From contig CAIIXF020000001.1 in NCBI GenBank assembly GCA_903813345.2, positions 16,079,915 to 16,143,914 on the forward strand: a stretch of DNA of 64,000 nucleotides, given 5' to 3'. Positions 13,575 through 25,680 of this stretch are shown in pieces. The translations under genes were made by a program, and so were the position numbers. The notes beneath the pieces were generated by a model. It saw nothing but the letters and a program-made list of their open reading frames with translations. It did not search any database and had not been told where the DNA came from. How positions within the stretch are numbered: position 1 is the stretch's first letter; each line of letters opens with the position of its first letter. The stretch comes from Owenia fusiformis. Lineage: Eukaryota; Annelida; Polychaeta; Sabellida; Oweniidae.

Positions 13575-13828
13575 TACAACAGCAACGCCAAAGCATTGCA
13601 AATCCCATCGAACAGCCATGGCTGGCATTTTTACAAACAAAGTATATAACAAAAATGGCAGCCATTTTTCAAGCAGAACTTCTACCCCCATAGGGTATAT
13701 GTGTACAAAATATGAACAAAATCGGGCCAACGATATTTGAGTTATTGCCTGGACAGACGGACGGATGTACGTGCAGACAGACGGAGGCGTTCCCTATATC
13801 CCTCCGAACTTTGTTCGATGGGATAAGA
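13575..13828. mobile_element. ATCCCATCGAACA-family element, short copy
   Basis: Begins CAACGCCAAAGCATTGCAAA then TCCCATCGAACA, and ends GTTCCCTATATCCCTCCGAA then TTGTTCGATGGGATA, so ATCCCATCGAACA lies inverted at both ends. Contains ATGAACAAAATCGGGCCAAC and a GGACAGACGGACGG tract. Confidence 0.75.
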
Positions 13829-14843
13829 ATTCAAATGGAAGTCAGATTCTTAAAGCTGACCATTTCAGCTTTCCAATGGTATATTGGAACCTTAGTTCAG
13901 AGGTGGTCATTTATATCACCCTAGTTTGCTCTACTATCATGACAAATTACAAATGAGGCAGACATTACTACCAACTATGATGTTCTGTGGTGTAGCATGC
14001 ATATTTTGTGAGTGTACGCTATGAGTGAGCAAAGCGAACGAGCTTTGAGGGGGGTTAGGGGGAAAATTTGAAGATGAGATTGCATTTGAAGCATTCTGGG
14101 GCGCTTAAAAACACAAAATTCCGACTAATATGGATTAATAAAATGTAAATTATTGGCCATTTTTCAGAATATCCAGTATTTTTAAAGTGTGGGGCAAATC
14201 AATAAAAAAAACTTTTCTCTAAACTTTGAGAGTACACCATGGCATTTCATACCCATATGACGCTAAGCCATTGATGTTGATAATATAAGAAAAACACAAA
14301 CATAAACAAGTATTTCAAAATTACATAGGTATGGACAAGGTAGACTGCAAACAAACTGATGAAACAAAAAATATTTCTTATTTCTCAATTGCCGATTGGC
14401 ACTTTTCTACTCTTGAACCTACTTATAAAACAGCAGGAAAGATGAATTGTGGCGTCTTTAATGGCAAGCTCTATAGTTCATCATATGAGAAATGAAACAA
14501 ATATAATTATTGTAAACATGATATAAATTACAAGACAAGATGATGTTGTGTTATTAATTCCAATTTTCTACTATAGTTATTAAATGAGTCAAGTAACACA
14601 CAGAAAATCGTGATCAAGTAAAGTCTGTTATAAAGATTCAGTATCAAATGATCATGAATTTTAGTCTCATTTCTAAACGAAAAATTTCAAAACTCACAAG
14701 AAATGATCGAGATATTGGTTTGAATCGTTTGAACTGTTTATTTTGAATTTATAAGTCGGTTATAATTTCAGAAAATAATGACATTTCAACGTTTTCATTG
14801 TTGGAAAATATCGAGTTTCAATCATGGGAGCCAATTCTCCTTG

Positions 14844-16096
14844 ACCCAGCCTATTGACAGGTATAGCAGGCGTATACCAAAAGTATACCTCATTTACGCC
14901 TCACTTACAGGTATATACCAAAAGTACGCCTCATTTTTCAGGTATTCTTGAGGCGTATACCAAATCAATACCTCATTTACTTTAACATTTTCATTATATA
15001 CCTCATTTCCAGGCGTATGTACCAAAAGTGCGCCTCAAAAACTTATACATTTTCATTATATACCTCATTTCAAGGCGTATATACTAAAAGTGCGCCTCAA
15101 AAACTTACACATTTTCATTATATACCTTATTTACAGGCGTATATACCAAAAGTGCGCCTTAAAAACTCTAATGATTAAATCTACAGATAGATATACCAAA
15201 AGTACGCCTCAAAAACTTAGAGAATTTGCAAGCAATATATTTCCGAAAAATTTTCCATTTTTATCATAGTATTTGATTAGGATCATAAGAGAGACAGATT
15301 ATATATTGGATAAACAGACCAATAAATTGTCCTTTCAACTCCTCAATGGCGTCTTATCAAAAATTGTTAAAAAATAATCAAAAAGCCTGGGAGACCTAAA
15401 GTAAGATGCCTGAAAATAATAAAAATTCAAATATGGTAAAATTTAAAATATAAAACAAAAATACAATATATAGGAAATTGTCATATAATTTATATAAGAA
15501 TATTACATAATTTTTGCTGCATCATTTTAAAGTTTTCATAGACCTGTATCTTATTAATGAGACAAGCTATTGCTAGAAAACAACAAAGCAATTCAAACTA
15601 AATGTACAACTCATTTAATTATGGAGGTTACTACATATACCAAACACTTTCCTCATAACAACAAAGAAATAAAACTATACCAACAAACTAGGTATGTACC
15701 TCTTATCAGGCGTATACCTGAAAAGTAGGTATTTACCAATAATAAGCCCTAGTTGCTGCCCCAATAAATCAAAATGATAGGAATAGTATACCTCTTAACA
15801 GGCGATACCTGAAAAGCAGGTATATATCAAAATAATACCTATAAAACAGGTATAATGAGGCGTATACCTGACATGAGGCGTATACCTGATATGAGGTATA
15901 TACCTGATATGAGGCGTATACCAATACTGCGCCTCTAGGTATACTATTGGTATAATTAGCATAATTGAAACGCGCCTGCCTATGGGATTTTAACACAGGA
16001 CTGCGCCTGTAAATTGCGCCTAAAGTACGCTTCATGAGTATACCAAAACTGCGCCTCAAAAGTATACCTAAACTGCGCCTCACTATAGGCTGGGGA
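14844..16096. mobile_element. Foldback element with GGCGTATACC tandem arrays in both arms
   Basis: Outer tips ACCCAGCCTAT and ATAGGCTGGGG are inverted. The left arm (14,870-15,220) carries ~66-bp units built on AGGCGTATATACCAAAAGTG and CGCCTCAAAAACTTACACAT. The right arm (15,690-16,085) carries the inverse motifs (GAGGCGTATACCTGATATGA). The AT-rich centre (15,230-15,690) has no ORF. ORFs in the arms are repeat-coded only. Confidence 0.85.
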
Positions 16097-16099
16097 GCT

Positions 16100-18335
16100 C
16101 AAACTAAGAAACTAGAAACTGTATTTGCATCAATTTTAGGGAGTCTTGTATTAGGGTCGAATTGACTTTGAAATGATCTGTTTATAGATTATGTTTATTA
16201 AACCAGGCAAAAAACCTATTTTGCATTCACATGGGAATTGCCAATACTTTATACCAAAAAGTATATTATATTGAGTTAAAATCTCAATTTATGATGTCAA
16301 AATGATCCAGAAATATGTCAACTATCAGTTTTGGAAATTCTGACTGATAATACCTGAATAGTAAAGACAATCCTTCATTGACTTGATATTTCTACATGGT
16401 TAGCTTTGATCAAGGGCATGAGTAAGGTGATCTCAAATCTCATTGGTTTTCAATTGAAAAAATAAATGTCTGCATTTGAAAAAATAACAGGAATTAACAA
16501 GGCATAATGTAAACCGCTACCACCCACAAAAAACGGGAGATATAAACACAAAAATGCATGTATAACTACTGAATAATTACAAAAACAACACCACAGAGTA
16601 GCAAATCCCACAGAACAATATTTTGTAAAATCATTCTGCATTTTGAACATTTCATGCTTGAAATAACCAGGTAGTAATTTCTGTGTCTTTTTGTGTTAAA
16701 CCTGCATTTGAGTTATGTCTGAACGGATGAATAAATGGATGAAACAAATGGTTGAGTGGCTTCACTATATCCCTTCTTGGAATTTATCGGGTGGGAAAAT
16801 CATGTTACATAATATACTTCGATGAAAAATGGATGGATTCTAGATTTATAGGAAAGGACAAAATGACTTTATAAGCCAGGGGTAAAATGTTAGTACAGAC
16901 TGAGATCATTGTCGATAAACTACAAGTTATCATGAACAATTAAGTAAAATTCAGTGAGATTATACATCAGTACAATACAATCACAGTGAAAGGAGGAGAT
17001 ATTGATCATTATAACACTCGTTGCAAAACATGAGTTAAAAAGCTGGTTGCATCTTAGTCAATCTACACTGTGATAATGTATTGGTCCCTTGGAAACCTTA
17101 AAATACCAAACTCTACATTTCAGTCTCATCAATTGAACTGAACTTACCGTATTCTCTGTTATTATCGCCATTAGCTCTTAGAAAATTCTAAATACCTCCT
17201 TCAGACCATTCTAATAAACGCCCACAAATGATATGAAAGAAGTCAAAAATCCCTGAGAACTTCATGTGTGTCAATTTTAATGCAGAGTAAGAGTATATGA
17301 TATAATAATGACATGGATTGTTATTGGAACGTTTACAGTTAAGATCGCTAAAATCAACTAAGGATCTAACAAAAAAGTATTGAAAAAATCCCAAGTGAAA
17401 CTCCACATTGTCTTTCCCAATTACCTTTCTTATCTCGACATAGAGACTGTTGGATTTTGATCTAATGTTATACTTTATGTTTCTAATTTAATGATAGATC
17501 ACCATTTTTCATGTAACAGTTGTGAGAATAAGGAGAAATGTTAAAAAGAAACAAGGAAGTTGACAACCTTGACATGCGCAGAACACCTGTGCAGTTAAGC
17601 CTACTGGGATAAATGATAAAACAAAACTCTTGCATTTGAACATTTCCTTCGTCCATTTAGATTAGTTCAGAATGGTGTAGGAAGTACCCAATGACTATTT
17701 ATTGGGAGGATGTATCAAATTACAAAATGGATCATTTTCACTGAACTCCATTATTGCCCACTTGATTTATTTTGAATTTGGATCTTTTTCTTAAAGTCAC
17801 AGTAACCTTTTGCATATCTGTTACATAATAATATTAAATGCATTCATATGGTGTTGAAACTGGTAACTATAACTACTGGTACCTTGGTAACTGATATGAT
17901 ATCTTTAAGTGATTAACTGAGAGTGACACTCTGTCCCAGATGAAATCTTTAACTGCCAAATTTTGATTGATGTCTCCTCACAGATTCTGATTAGACTTCC
18001 CTCTAGTATCTGTGATAAAGATAAGCCGCATGCATGACTGCCCATGACAGGTTTGTGGCCAGATCAAGCTCAATCTAACATTAGAATCCCATGCATCAAT
18101 TTGACTAAACAAATATCCAATATGCTCTATTACAGTTGTAAAGTTCAGTTGTTCTTTTTCTTGATTTGACTAATATAATTCCTTCTTGGTTGCTATTAGG
18201 TTAGCTGGCCATGGAACCAGAGAAATGCTAACTGAAAACATGGTGGGGCAGAATAGAGGTCAAGGTCATCATTCTGATCAAATATACTTAGAAAGAAGGC
18301 AAAGTTGCTGAAGCTACCAAACTATTACAGCATAT
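16100..18335. other. Non-coding DNA with repeat debris
   Basis: Partial ATCCCATCGAACA-family copy at 16,560-16,625 and a TGTCACCAC left-end fragment at 16,497. TTACCGTATTCTCT at 17,147 is inverted at 7,992 and may be a MITE tip. No gene seen. Confidence 0.4.
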
Positions 18336-18580
18336 TACTGCAAAGAAGATCCTGTATACATCAAGATCACATATTATAGCAAAGAAGATCCTGTATACAT
18401 GAAGATCACATATTAAAGCAAAGAAGATCCTGTATACATCAAGATCACATATTAAAGCAAAGAAGATCCTGTATACATGAAGATCACATATTAAAGCAAA
18501 GAAGATCCTGTATACATGAAGATCACATATTAAAGCAAAGAAGATCATTATATACCTCAAGATCACAAATTACAGCAAAG
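18336..18580. repeat. 39-bp minisatellite, about 6 copies
   Basis: Unit AGCAAAGAAGATCCTGTATA followed by CATGAAGATCACATATTAA. It creates a false minus-strand ORF of repeated RIFFALICDLHVY. Confidence 0.92.
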
Positions 18581-20058
18581 AACACATTACAGTTCTTCTA
18601 AGATAAGCAGATACTGTATCTAAATGATAAACCACGGCTATTAAACATTGCACATAAATCATACTTTGTAGTATTAATGCAACATCATGCGAAAGTGTTT
18701 CTGATAAGCATTATAAAAATCCCTGATATTAATAGAGAATTCCCTAACACTGTTACAGATACAATATCAATTAATTGACTATTTTTTCACCAAGTTTCTG
18801 AAGGTCCTAGCAAATAATTCATAATTCAGTGAAACGTTAGATCATTAATACTCTTTTATCCAAATCTAAATAAAGTATGATATATATGGGATGGAATCTA
18901 CAGTTGCGCAAGGACTACAGAAGAACAAGCACAAGAAATACAGAAGTCAGGCCCATAGCCAGCTTTGGCAAGGGGGTTCATATTTCAAAAAAATCAACCC
19001 AAAATGATTTTGAAAAATTATATATAAGTTTTTAAATATTCAAGTTTTAGAAATTCTGTATGCAGTTATTCCAGTTTTACAAATAAAGCCTACCCTTTTT
19101 GGTTGACGCTGAATTGAACAAAATGTACATTTCTATGGCTCAAATAAAAGAAGGTAGGGTATAACATGTTAATACTTAGGTTATATACTTGATGTTCCTC
19201 TTTCAAGCATTTTCGAAACTTTTTCTGATGAATGCATATGTATACCTTTCTCTTTAAGCCTTACATTTCAAGATTAATCCGTCTATTTGATGCTGAATGA
19301 CACACATACTGTATCTAAATTATTAAAAATTAAAGCCCAATTCTGATCCATTATCCCCAAATCTCTTAGTATTATCAAATATGGTTAATAAAATATATTA
19401 CATGATTTGGTGTAGCAGCTAATTCTTTATTTTGACTTCATACCTCTTATCCTAATAACATTCTTAATAACAATCTTATCCGTGTGATCTATTTGATTGA
19501 TACCATGGTTCTATTAGGACATCCTTGTTTGTTTTTCACTCTGTTGTAATTTCTCATTTATCCATTATTCTCCTGTTTGTACCTCGTTGGTACTGTTACA
19601 CAGCCAATAGTTGCATTATAGGCAATGTTTCTGATATACCAAGTAAGAGTTCAAATCTACATAAAACAAAATTTCAATTTCTTTAAGTTTACTTTTCTGT
19701 ATTTGAATAGTAAATTCCTTGCTCTGCTGGTATATTTTAGGTTGATCCAATGTATAAAAAATAAATTGATTCCACATTTTTTCAACAGCACTTTCTCATC
19801 ATTCAGTGAATGTTTTCAGTTAAAGAAAACATTATAAGAAATACTTCATTTTGGAAACATCATTTCCATTCATTTTCCTATTAATGTAAAAGTTATTTGT
19901 TAGTTGCTGTTTAAGTTCGAAACTTCCATGACAAGCCCAAAGTATCAGTGATCAATAACATAATGTTTCTGTTCTATCACAAGGCTCCAAAATGTTGTTT
20001 TTCCTGTTCCTAATCTGGACACTTTAACCTCGGTTCTGCGTAACAATTAAGTCGTTCC

Positions 20059-20253
20059 ACAGAGTGTCCAAAAACAGGACCAAAGAAAGTTGATTAACTC
20101 AGTCAATCTTGCATATCCTGCCTTGAAATTTCAGAATTATTTAGTTCATTCAATTTGAATTTTGTTGTGAAAGTTTGATGATAATCTGCCTAGATATGCA
20201 CGATTGACCGAGTTAATAAACTTTTTCTTCAGTCCTGTTTTTTGTACACCCTG
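20059..20253. mobile_element. Short mariner-type MITE
   Basis: Left CAGAGTGTCCAAAAACAGGA and right CCTGTTTTTTGTACACCCTG are inverted. Arms continue into GTTGATTAACTCAGTCAATC / GATTGACCGAGTTAATAAAC. A clear TA duplication is seen only on the right. Confidence 0.75.
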
Positions 20254-20911
20254 TACTTGCTAATGTACAATAAGCAACTTTAGGCTCAACATACTAATCT
20301 ATGCTTCCTAGGTCAGGTTGGGTTGTTGAGAAGTTACCTCTGACATTAATCTCCAATTTGATTTATTCTATGGATAAAAATTACATCTTAAGCTAATAAC
20401 AGGAATGTATTATTGTATCATGAAATGCACGTATACACTAAAGATATTTTGTATGAATATGTATACAAGTATTAACCAGAGATGTGGAAATAATTCATTC
20501 TGTTATAAAGTTATGTTAATATTAAAAGTATTGTACGTGATGAATACAATATATTAAATATAACCCTTAAATTAAACCTTATATGTATAAAAAAAATGGT
20601 TGATCTTAACAAATTCCTTACAAAAGCTTTTTGTAAATATAATCTTTAGTTAAATGATTATGTTTAAAAGAAAACAATTCTGTTGATCTTTTCAGTTTCC
20701 ATACAATAGCTTTTTGGGGAATATAATCTTTATGTAAAATATTACGATTTTAAGAAAACAATTTTGCTGACCTTTTCAGTATTACTTAAATCAATCCCCT
20801 GTTAACAAACAGTCAAATATATCAATGTGAGTTTGATAAAACAGTTAAATATGTTCCCCATATATTTAGAGATTTTAGAGGTTACATATTTCACTAACAT
20901 CCATCAATGCC

Positions 20912-21685
20912 AAAATAATACTGATAAGCAAACTTCAATACAAACTAATTGAGAAATATATAGATCCATCAAGGTATTTGGTTTGAGGAATACACTGGTA
21001 TACATCAGTATGGGAACAATTCCAGCGGCTCTAAATGATAAGCCCAGTATGTACAGGTATACAGATAAGCATGAGAATGCAGGCGTCACATGGGTACTAT
21101 CTGCATTTATGTATCAGAGTTGAATGTTGTCTTTGACCAAAGCAAAGTTAAGGACCTTTCATAATAATAAGTAATAATACTGATAAGCAAACTTCAATAC
21201 AAACTAATTTGAGAAATATATAGATCCATCAAGGTATTTGGTTTGAGGAATACACTGGTATACAACAGTATGGGAACAATTCCAGTGGCTCTAAATGATT
21301 AGCCCAGTATGTACAGGTATACAGATAAGCATGAGAATGCAGGCGTCACATGGGTACTATCTGCATTTATGTATCAGAGTTGAATGTTGTCTTTGACCAA
21401 AGCAAAGTTAAGGACCTTTCATAATAATAAGTAATAATACTGATAAGCAAACTTCAATACAAACTAATTTGAGAAATATATAGATCCATCAAGGTATTTG
21501 GTTTGAGGAATACACTGGTATACAACAGTATGGGAACAATTCCAGTGGCTCTAAATGATTAGCCCAGTATGTACAGGTATACAGATAAGCATGAGAATAC
21601 AAGGGTCACATGGTATTATCTACATTTGTGTATCAGAGTTGAATGTTGTCTTTGACCAAAGCAAAGTTAAGGACCTTTCATTATA
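20912..21685. repeat. 260-bp tandem triplication
   Basis: Three copies starting near 20921, 21180 and 21440 (CTGATAAGCAAACTTCAATA), each ending GACCAAAGCAAAGTTAAGGA. Copies 1-3 differ at a handful of bases; copy 3 is slightly diverged at its end. Confidence 0.95.
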
Positions 21686-21696
21686 GAATTATATTA

Positions 21697-21825
21697 CAAA
21701 GCATTAATATGCAAAATGTCACTACCTGCCATTTGTTACAGACATCAACCGCTGAATGCCGAACACCAACCACTGAACACCAACTGCCGAAACCACCCAG
21801 AAAAAAGTTGGAGTCTACATATTAA
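21697..21825. mobile_element. TGTCACCAC-family MITE copy
   Basis: AAGCATTAATATGCAAAATG, ACCTGCCATTTGTTACAGAC, CCGAACACCAACCACTGAAC, then AAAGTTGGAGTCTACATAT. Inserted right after the 260-bp triplication. Confidence 0.75.
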
Positions 21826-23221
21826 AGAAGTGAAAGCAATTGTTTGTAAACATGCACGACCACAGCTCAAAATAATGGCTTCTCATTCCAAATGTAATGT
21901 TGAGTCCATGAATATGTATACAAGTATTTCACAGCATTATCTTAACTTTGGATCATAGCATCATGCCCCCGAGTACTTTTATGGAATCTTGCATTAAGTC
22001 TCTTCTTGTCTTTCCCCGTCTATTCTCATACCCCATGCGGTTGTTCTTGCGAAGAGTGGTTTGATGCAAGACTAGCCATTGTGTAGTTCCAAATATATAG
22101 ATCTGACTTTTTTTTATCGAACCATGACCACAGATGAATGATACATATGAGAACAATTATTGAAAATAGGCCAAGTGCAGTGATTAATATGGCTTAAATC
22201 AACTTGAAAACTGAAGCCATTGACAACCAGGTCTAAAAGTCATCTAACAACGTACCCAATCGTCCAATCACCAACTGACACACAGAAAAGCCAAGCAATT
22301 TGACAAGAAATAACGAGAAATAATACTTAATATTGACATGTATGATATGAACAAACCCTTAAGATATATCTCTTCTTCTGGTCAATCAGAATTCCTTAAT
22401 TGTATCGATTCTGAGATCATATTTTATCCCATTCTCCCCTCTCATACACCCTTTCAAATGGTTTGATTTTGCTGCTTAAAAGAGAGCTTTATCGTGCTTA
22501 TGTACTAGGCCCTAACACTCAGGGTTCCATCCCCAAAGACAATCAAGTCAATGTTGAAAGATCGCGACAATAATTAACGAGATGATTTTGAAAAATGTTC
22601 GCTTAAAGACTCCAGATTAGAATTGACCTTCATTTTGACCTTGATCTGACCTATTTTACTCCTCTACCTTCTACTATCATTCGGACCTAATTTTATTTAA
22701 AGATTACTGAGAGAATGGTCACATAAAGTCAAACTGAAGGTTAGGTTTTGAAAGTGCCATTAAGGGACCCAGTAAATTAAATACTTAAATAATACATGTA
22801 CTTTTTTCATACATGTACTGGACTTTAAATTGTGTCATTTTCCACCAGCCACTGGTTGGGTATGGCAAGCACCTTTATATTTCTTTAATATTGACTTTCA
22901 AGAGAGTGCCATCTATAAATGAAAGGAAGATTCACATGTCTTCAATCTCAAAATTGTTGAATAAAATTGGAATCTAGAATACTAATTATTGCACCTAGCA
23001 TACAAAGTATATGTTTGCACTGCATATGTAAGTTATATAACAATACTGACTTACACAAGTGATTACTCTTTCTGGTGAACATAATAATCATTTTGATAAG
23101 ACATATATTACTATCTTGTTATTGAGTCAACCTATTTTACATGTATATTAATATTACAATCATGTAGATATTGTGATGGGACAGTGTACCAGTGGGTATT
23201 TGTATTATAACAGTCTTGTAC

Positions 23222-23340
23222 AAGGCATTAACATGACAAAATGTCACCATTTGCAAATGGTTACAAAAGTGACAACAACTATTATAGATGCCAACATTAG
23301 ACACAAAACATGGTAGTCACTATAAAAAGTGTCATCACTT
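23222..23340. mobile_element. TGTCACCAC-family MITE copy, partial
   Basis: AAGGCATTAACATGACAAAA and TGTCACCATTTGCAAATGGT at the left. The right part is altered but keeps AGTGTCATCACTTGG. Confidence 0.6.
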
Positions 23341-23636
23341 GGTTTCCTATACTGCAATACAAGTTTTGAAGTGCATTGGCTAAAAATAGACTGTAGTGCA
23401 TTGTGCTCTACTGCACAACACTGATTTGCAAACATATAAGTATTTACTGTAAAACATGTTAAATTCATGCATGTTATTTTTGATTATTCACGGTAAGAGA
23501 ATTCCCTGGCTATTTGTGCCATGATGAATTCACAATTCAATATCAATTTTTTTATTGCATCAATTGTACAATTATTCATTTGTGACATGCAAAATTCATA
23601 AATAATTTTATTTGTGAATTTAAGCAGTAATAACAT

Positions 23637-23757
23637 GTAAGCCACACTAAATGTTACCATCTGCCAATAACACCAGCCACATAACACTGAATGCCATCCA
23701 CAAAAAAGTTGGAGACTATAACAATATGTCACCACTTGCGGTAGTGACATACATGCA
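23637..23757. mobile_element. TGTCACCAC-family MITE copy
   Basis: TGTTACCATCTGCCAATAAC, then AAAAGTTGGAGACTATAACA and ATATGTCACCACTTGCGGTA, ending GTGACATAC. Confidence 0.7.
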
Positions 23758-23769
23758 GCACATAGATTT

Positions 23770-24045
23770 AAATGCTACTTACTGCTACTGCTACTGCTAC
23801 TGCTGGACCTCCTGAACAGTTTCTTGACACTGTTGATACTCATACTGCACTGTTGGAGTCACTGCCACTGCTAGAGTCACTGCAGCTGTTGAAGTAGCGA
23901 CTGATACTGGAGCTACTACAGCTGCTAAATGTTCCAGATGTTGGAGCTATCCCAGATGTTGTATGCAGTTCCCATACAGCTACTGTAGACACCTCCTAGC
24001 TTAGATGTTATGCACCTTCTACTGATTCTGCAGCTGTAGATGTTG
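23770..24045. repeat. Degenerate CTG/CTA triplet-rich stretch
   Basis: Clusters of CTACTGCTACTGCTACTGCT and related TGTTG/GCTGC triplets, decaying rightwards. Overlaps the candidate serine-coding exon at its left end. Confidence 0.6.
23783..23843 (-). CDS. Candidate first coding exon: MSINSVKKLF plus serine run
   Basis: ATG at 23843 reads MSINSVKKLFRRSSSSSSS and ends at a good donor (AGCA/GTAAGT) in phase 1. That is the phase accepted by the 8,435 acceptor of the exon above, on the same strand, so the two may be joined across a 15-kb intron. The region upstream (to about 24,045) begins after TTTTCACAG, is rich in AGC/AGT triplets and is probably a 5' leader. Support is only phase, donor quality and a basic-then-serine peptide; AGC-triplet DNA easily gives such peptides by chance. 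Confidence 0.3.
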
Positions 24046-24231
24046 CAACTGTGAAAATACAGCAGATGTTGGGGATGTTGCTTGGGTCGAGGTTCTGCAA
24101 AAGCTGCAATCTGAGGCTTCTATTTATACTGGACTATTTTGTTGTCTTGTGTCCTGTTTTCCATAGTTGTTCCCTGAAATCATTATTATATCCCATAAAT
24201 AAACATGATATTTGCAAAAGTACATGCATAA

Positions 24232-24372
24232 GGCATAACATGCAAAATGTCACAGCCTGCCACTTGTTACTGATGCTGAACACCAACTGCTGAACACCAA
24301 ACACCAACTGCTGTCACAAAAAATGTTGGAGACTATAACAATATGTCACTACTTGTAGTGGTGACATAAAAA
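24232..24372. mobile_element. TGTCACCAC-family MITE copy
   Basis: AAGGCATAACATGCAAAATG at the left, CACCAACTGCTGAACACCAA internal repeats, AGTGGTGACATAAAAATG at the right. Confidence 0.8.
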
Positions 24373-25439
24373 TGATAAAAATGTTCACATTCTAAGAACA
24401 AAAGATTAAAACATCATTTTATAAATTCTACACAAAATTAATATATAAAATTATACATAACTGTACAACAAAGTGCTTGCCCTTCATAGCGTCAATTACA
24501 ACCAAGGAAGTTGGATCCTTGAATTTCTGTTCTCAATTTAGTTTCGCAAATATTTTACTTGTTATGTCCAAATAAAGATCAAGGATTACAGGTTCAACTT
24601 TCAATATTTATCCTTTTGTCTGCATTGAAATGTACTATATATATCCATTCTTTAACTTTTGATGCATGTTTGTTCCCAGGTCTTATTAAAACCCTAGATC
24701 TGAATAAATGTATTGAGAGCCAATATGTTTTAGTTCTATTAACTTCAAATAATCATGATCGACTATTCTCATATTAGTATCCGTTACCCAATTGTGAAAG
24801 GATTTTTACATGCATCAGTGCAAATCTGAGAAATCACTTCCTAAATCTAACGAACTTTGATCATCTTATTCTGTAAGTGCCTTACTCTTTTATGCATCTC
24901 TTTTCATTTTGTTTGAGAATATAGATGCAATGAGATTGTGTTACGTTTGAAATGATTGTTCATTTTTTCATCTATTGTATCCTACAGTATATACATATGC
25001 ACTTAAGATTGTTTCAACTTAAAGAGGCATTTTCCGATCTGTAAAAGGGCCTGTGATCACACATTCTGATACTCATAGCACCTTTCTGTTTCACCTGAAA
25101 CATGTCATCTCAAGGCTGAGAAGAAATGAGATGTCATGGTTTATCATGATGGTGAGCACAGTAAAATGAGAAACCAGGATTGTTAAATGAGAATTTTGCA
25201 CATAGGCTTACATACTATAAATTCATATTTGATTTTCATTTAATTATATAGAGATTGGTAACAATTCAATATAGCATATCTTTATAGTAAATAAATGACA
25301 TTTTAAATTAGTAATTCATAGAGGGTTTAACTTACCCAAATTGAATGCTGAATTGAATATTGAATGCTTGCCTTTCTGGATGACTGTGTGAACAACAATG
25401 TTGTTGCAATATTTAGGATAAATATGGAACTGAGTTGAA

Positions 25440-25680
25440 TAAACTCAAATGACACCTGGTTGCAATAACAAAAGTGTAACAATTGTTACAGATGCAGAAT
25501 GCTAATCCTACCAGTAAAACCTGTCTTAGTGAATACCTCAGTCTAGTGAACACCCTTCATCCACACATACTCTATTTACCCTCTCTCTTGTGAACACCTA
25601 CCAACACTGAACATTTTTTCTCAGAATAAAAGTTCAATATATGGAGGTTTTACTCTATATCAATATGTCACAAGCACCTC
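25440..25680. mobile_element. Pogo/Tigger-like MITE nested in a decayed TGTCACCAC copy
   Basis: Inner element 25511-25654 has inverted tips CAGTAAAACCTG / GAGGTTTTACTC and GTGAACACC motifs. The flanks (TTGTTACAGATGCAGAATGC left, ATCAATATGTCACAAGCACC right) look like the two halves of the host copy. Confidence 0.55.

Noticed and set aside
14948-16083. ORFs of 76 and 104 codons in the foldback arms
   Set aside because: Composed only of the GGCGTATACC repeat units.
18288-18566. 92-codon ORF with repeated FFALICDLHVY
   Set aside because: Produced by the 39-bp minisatellite, no other support.
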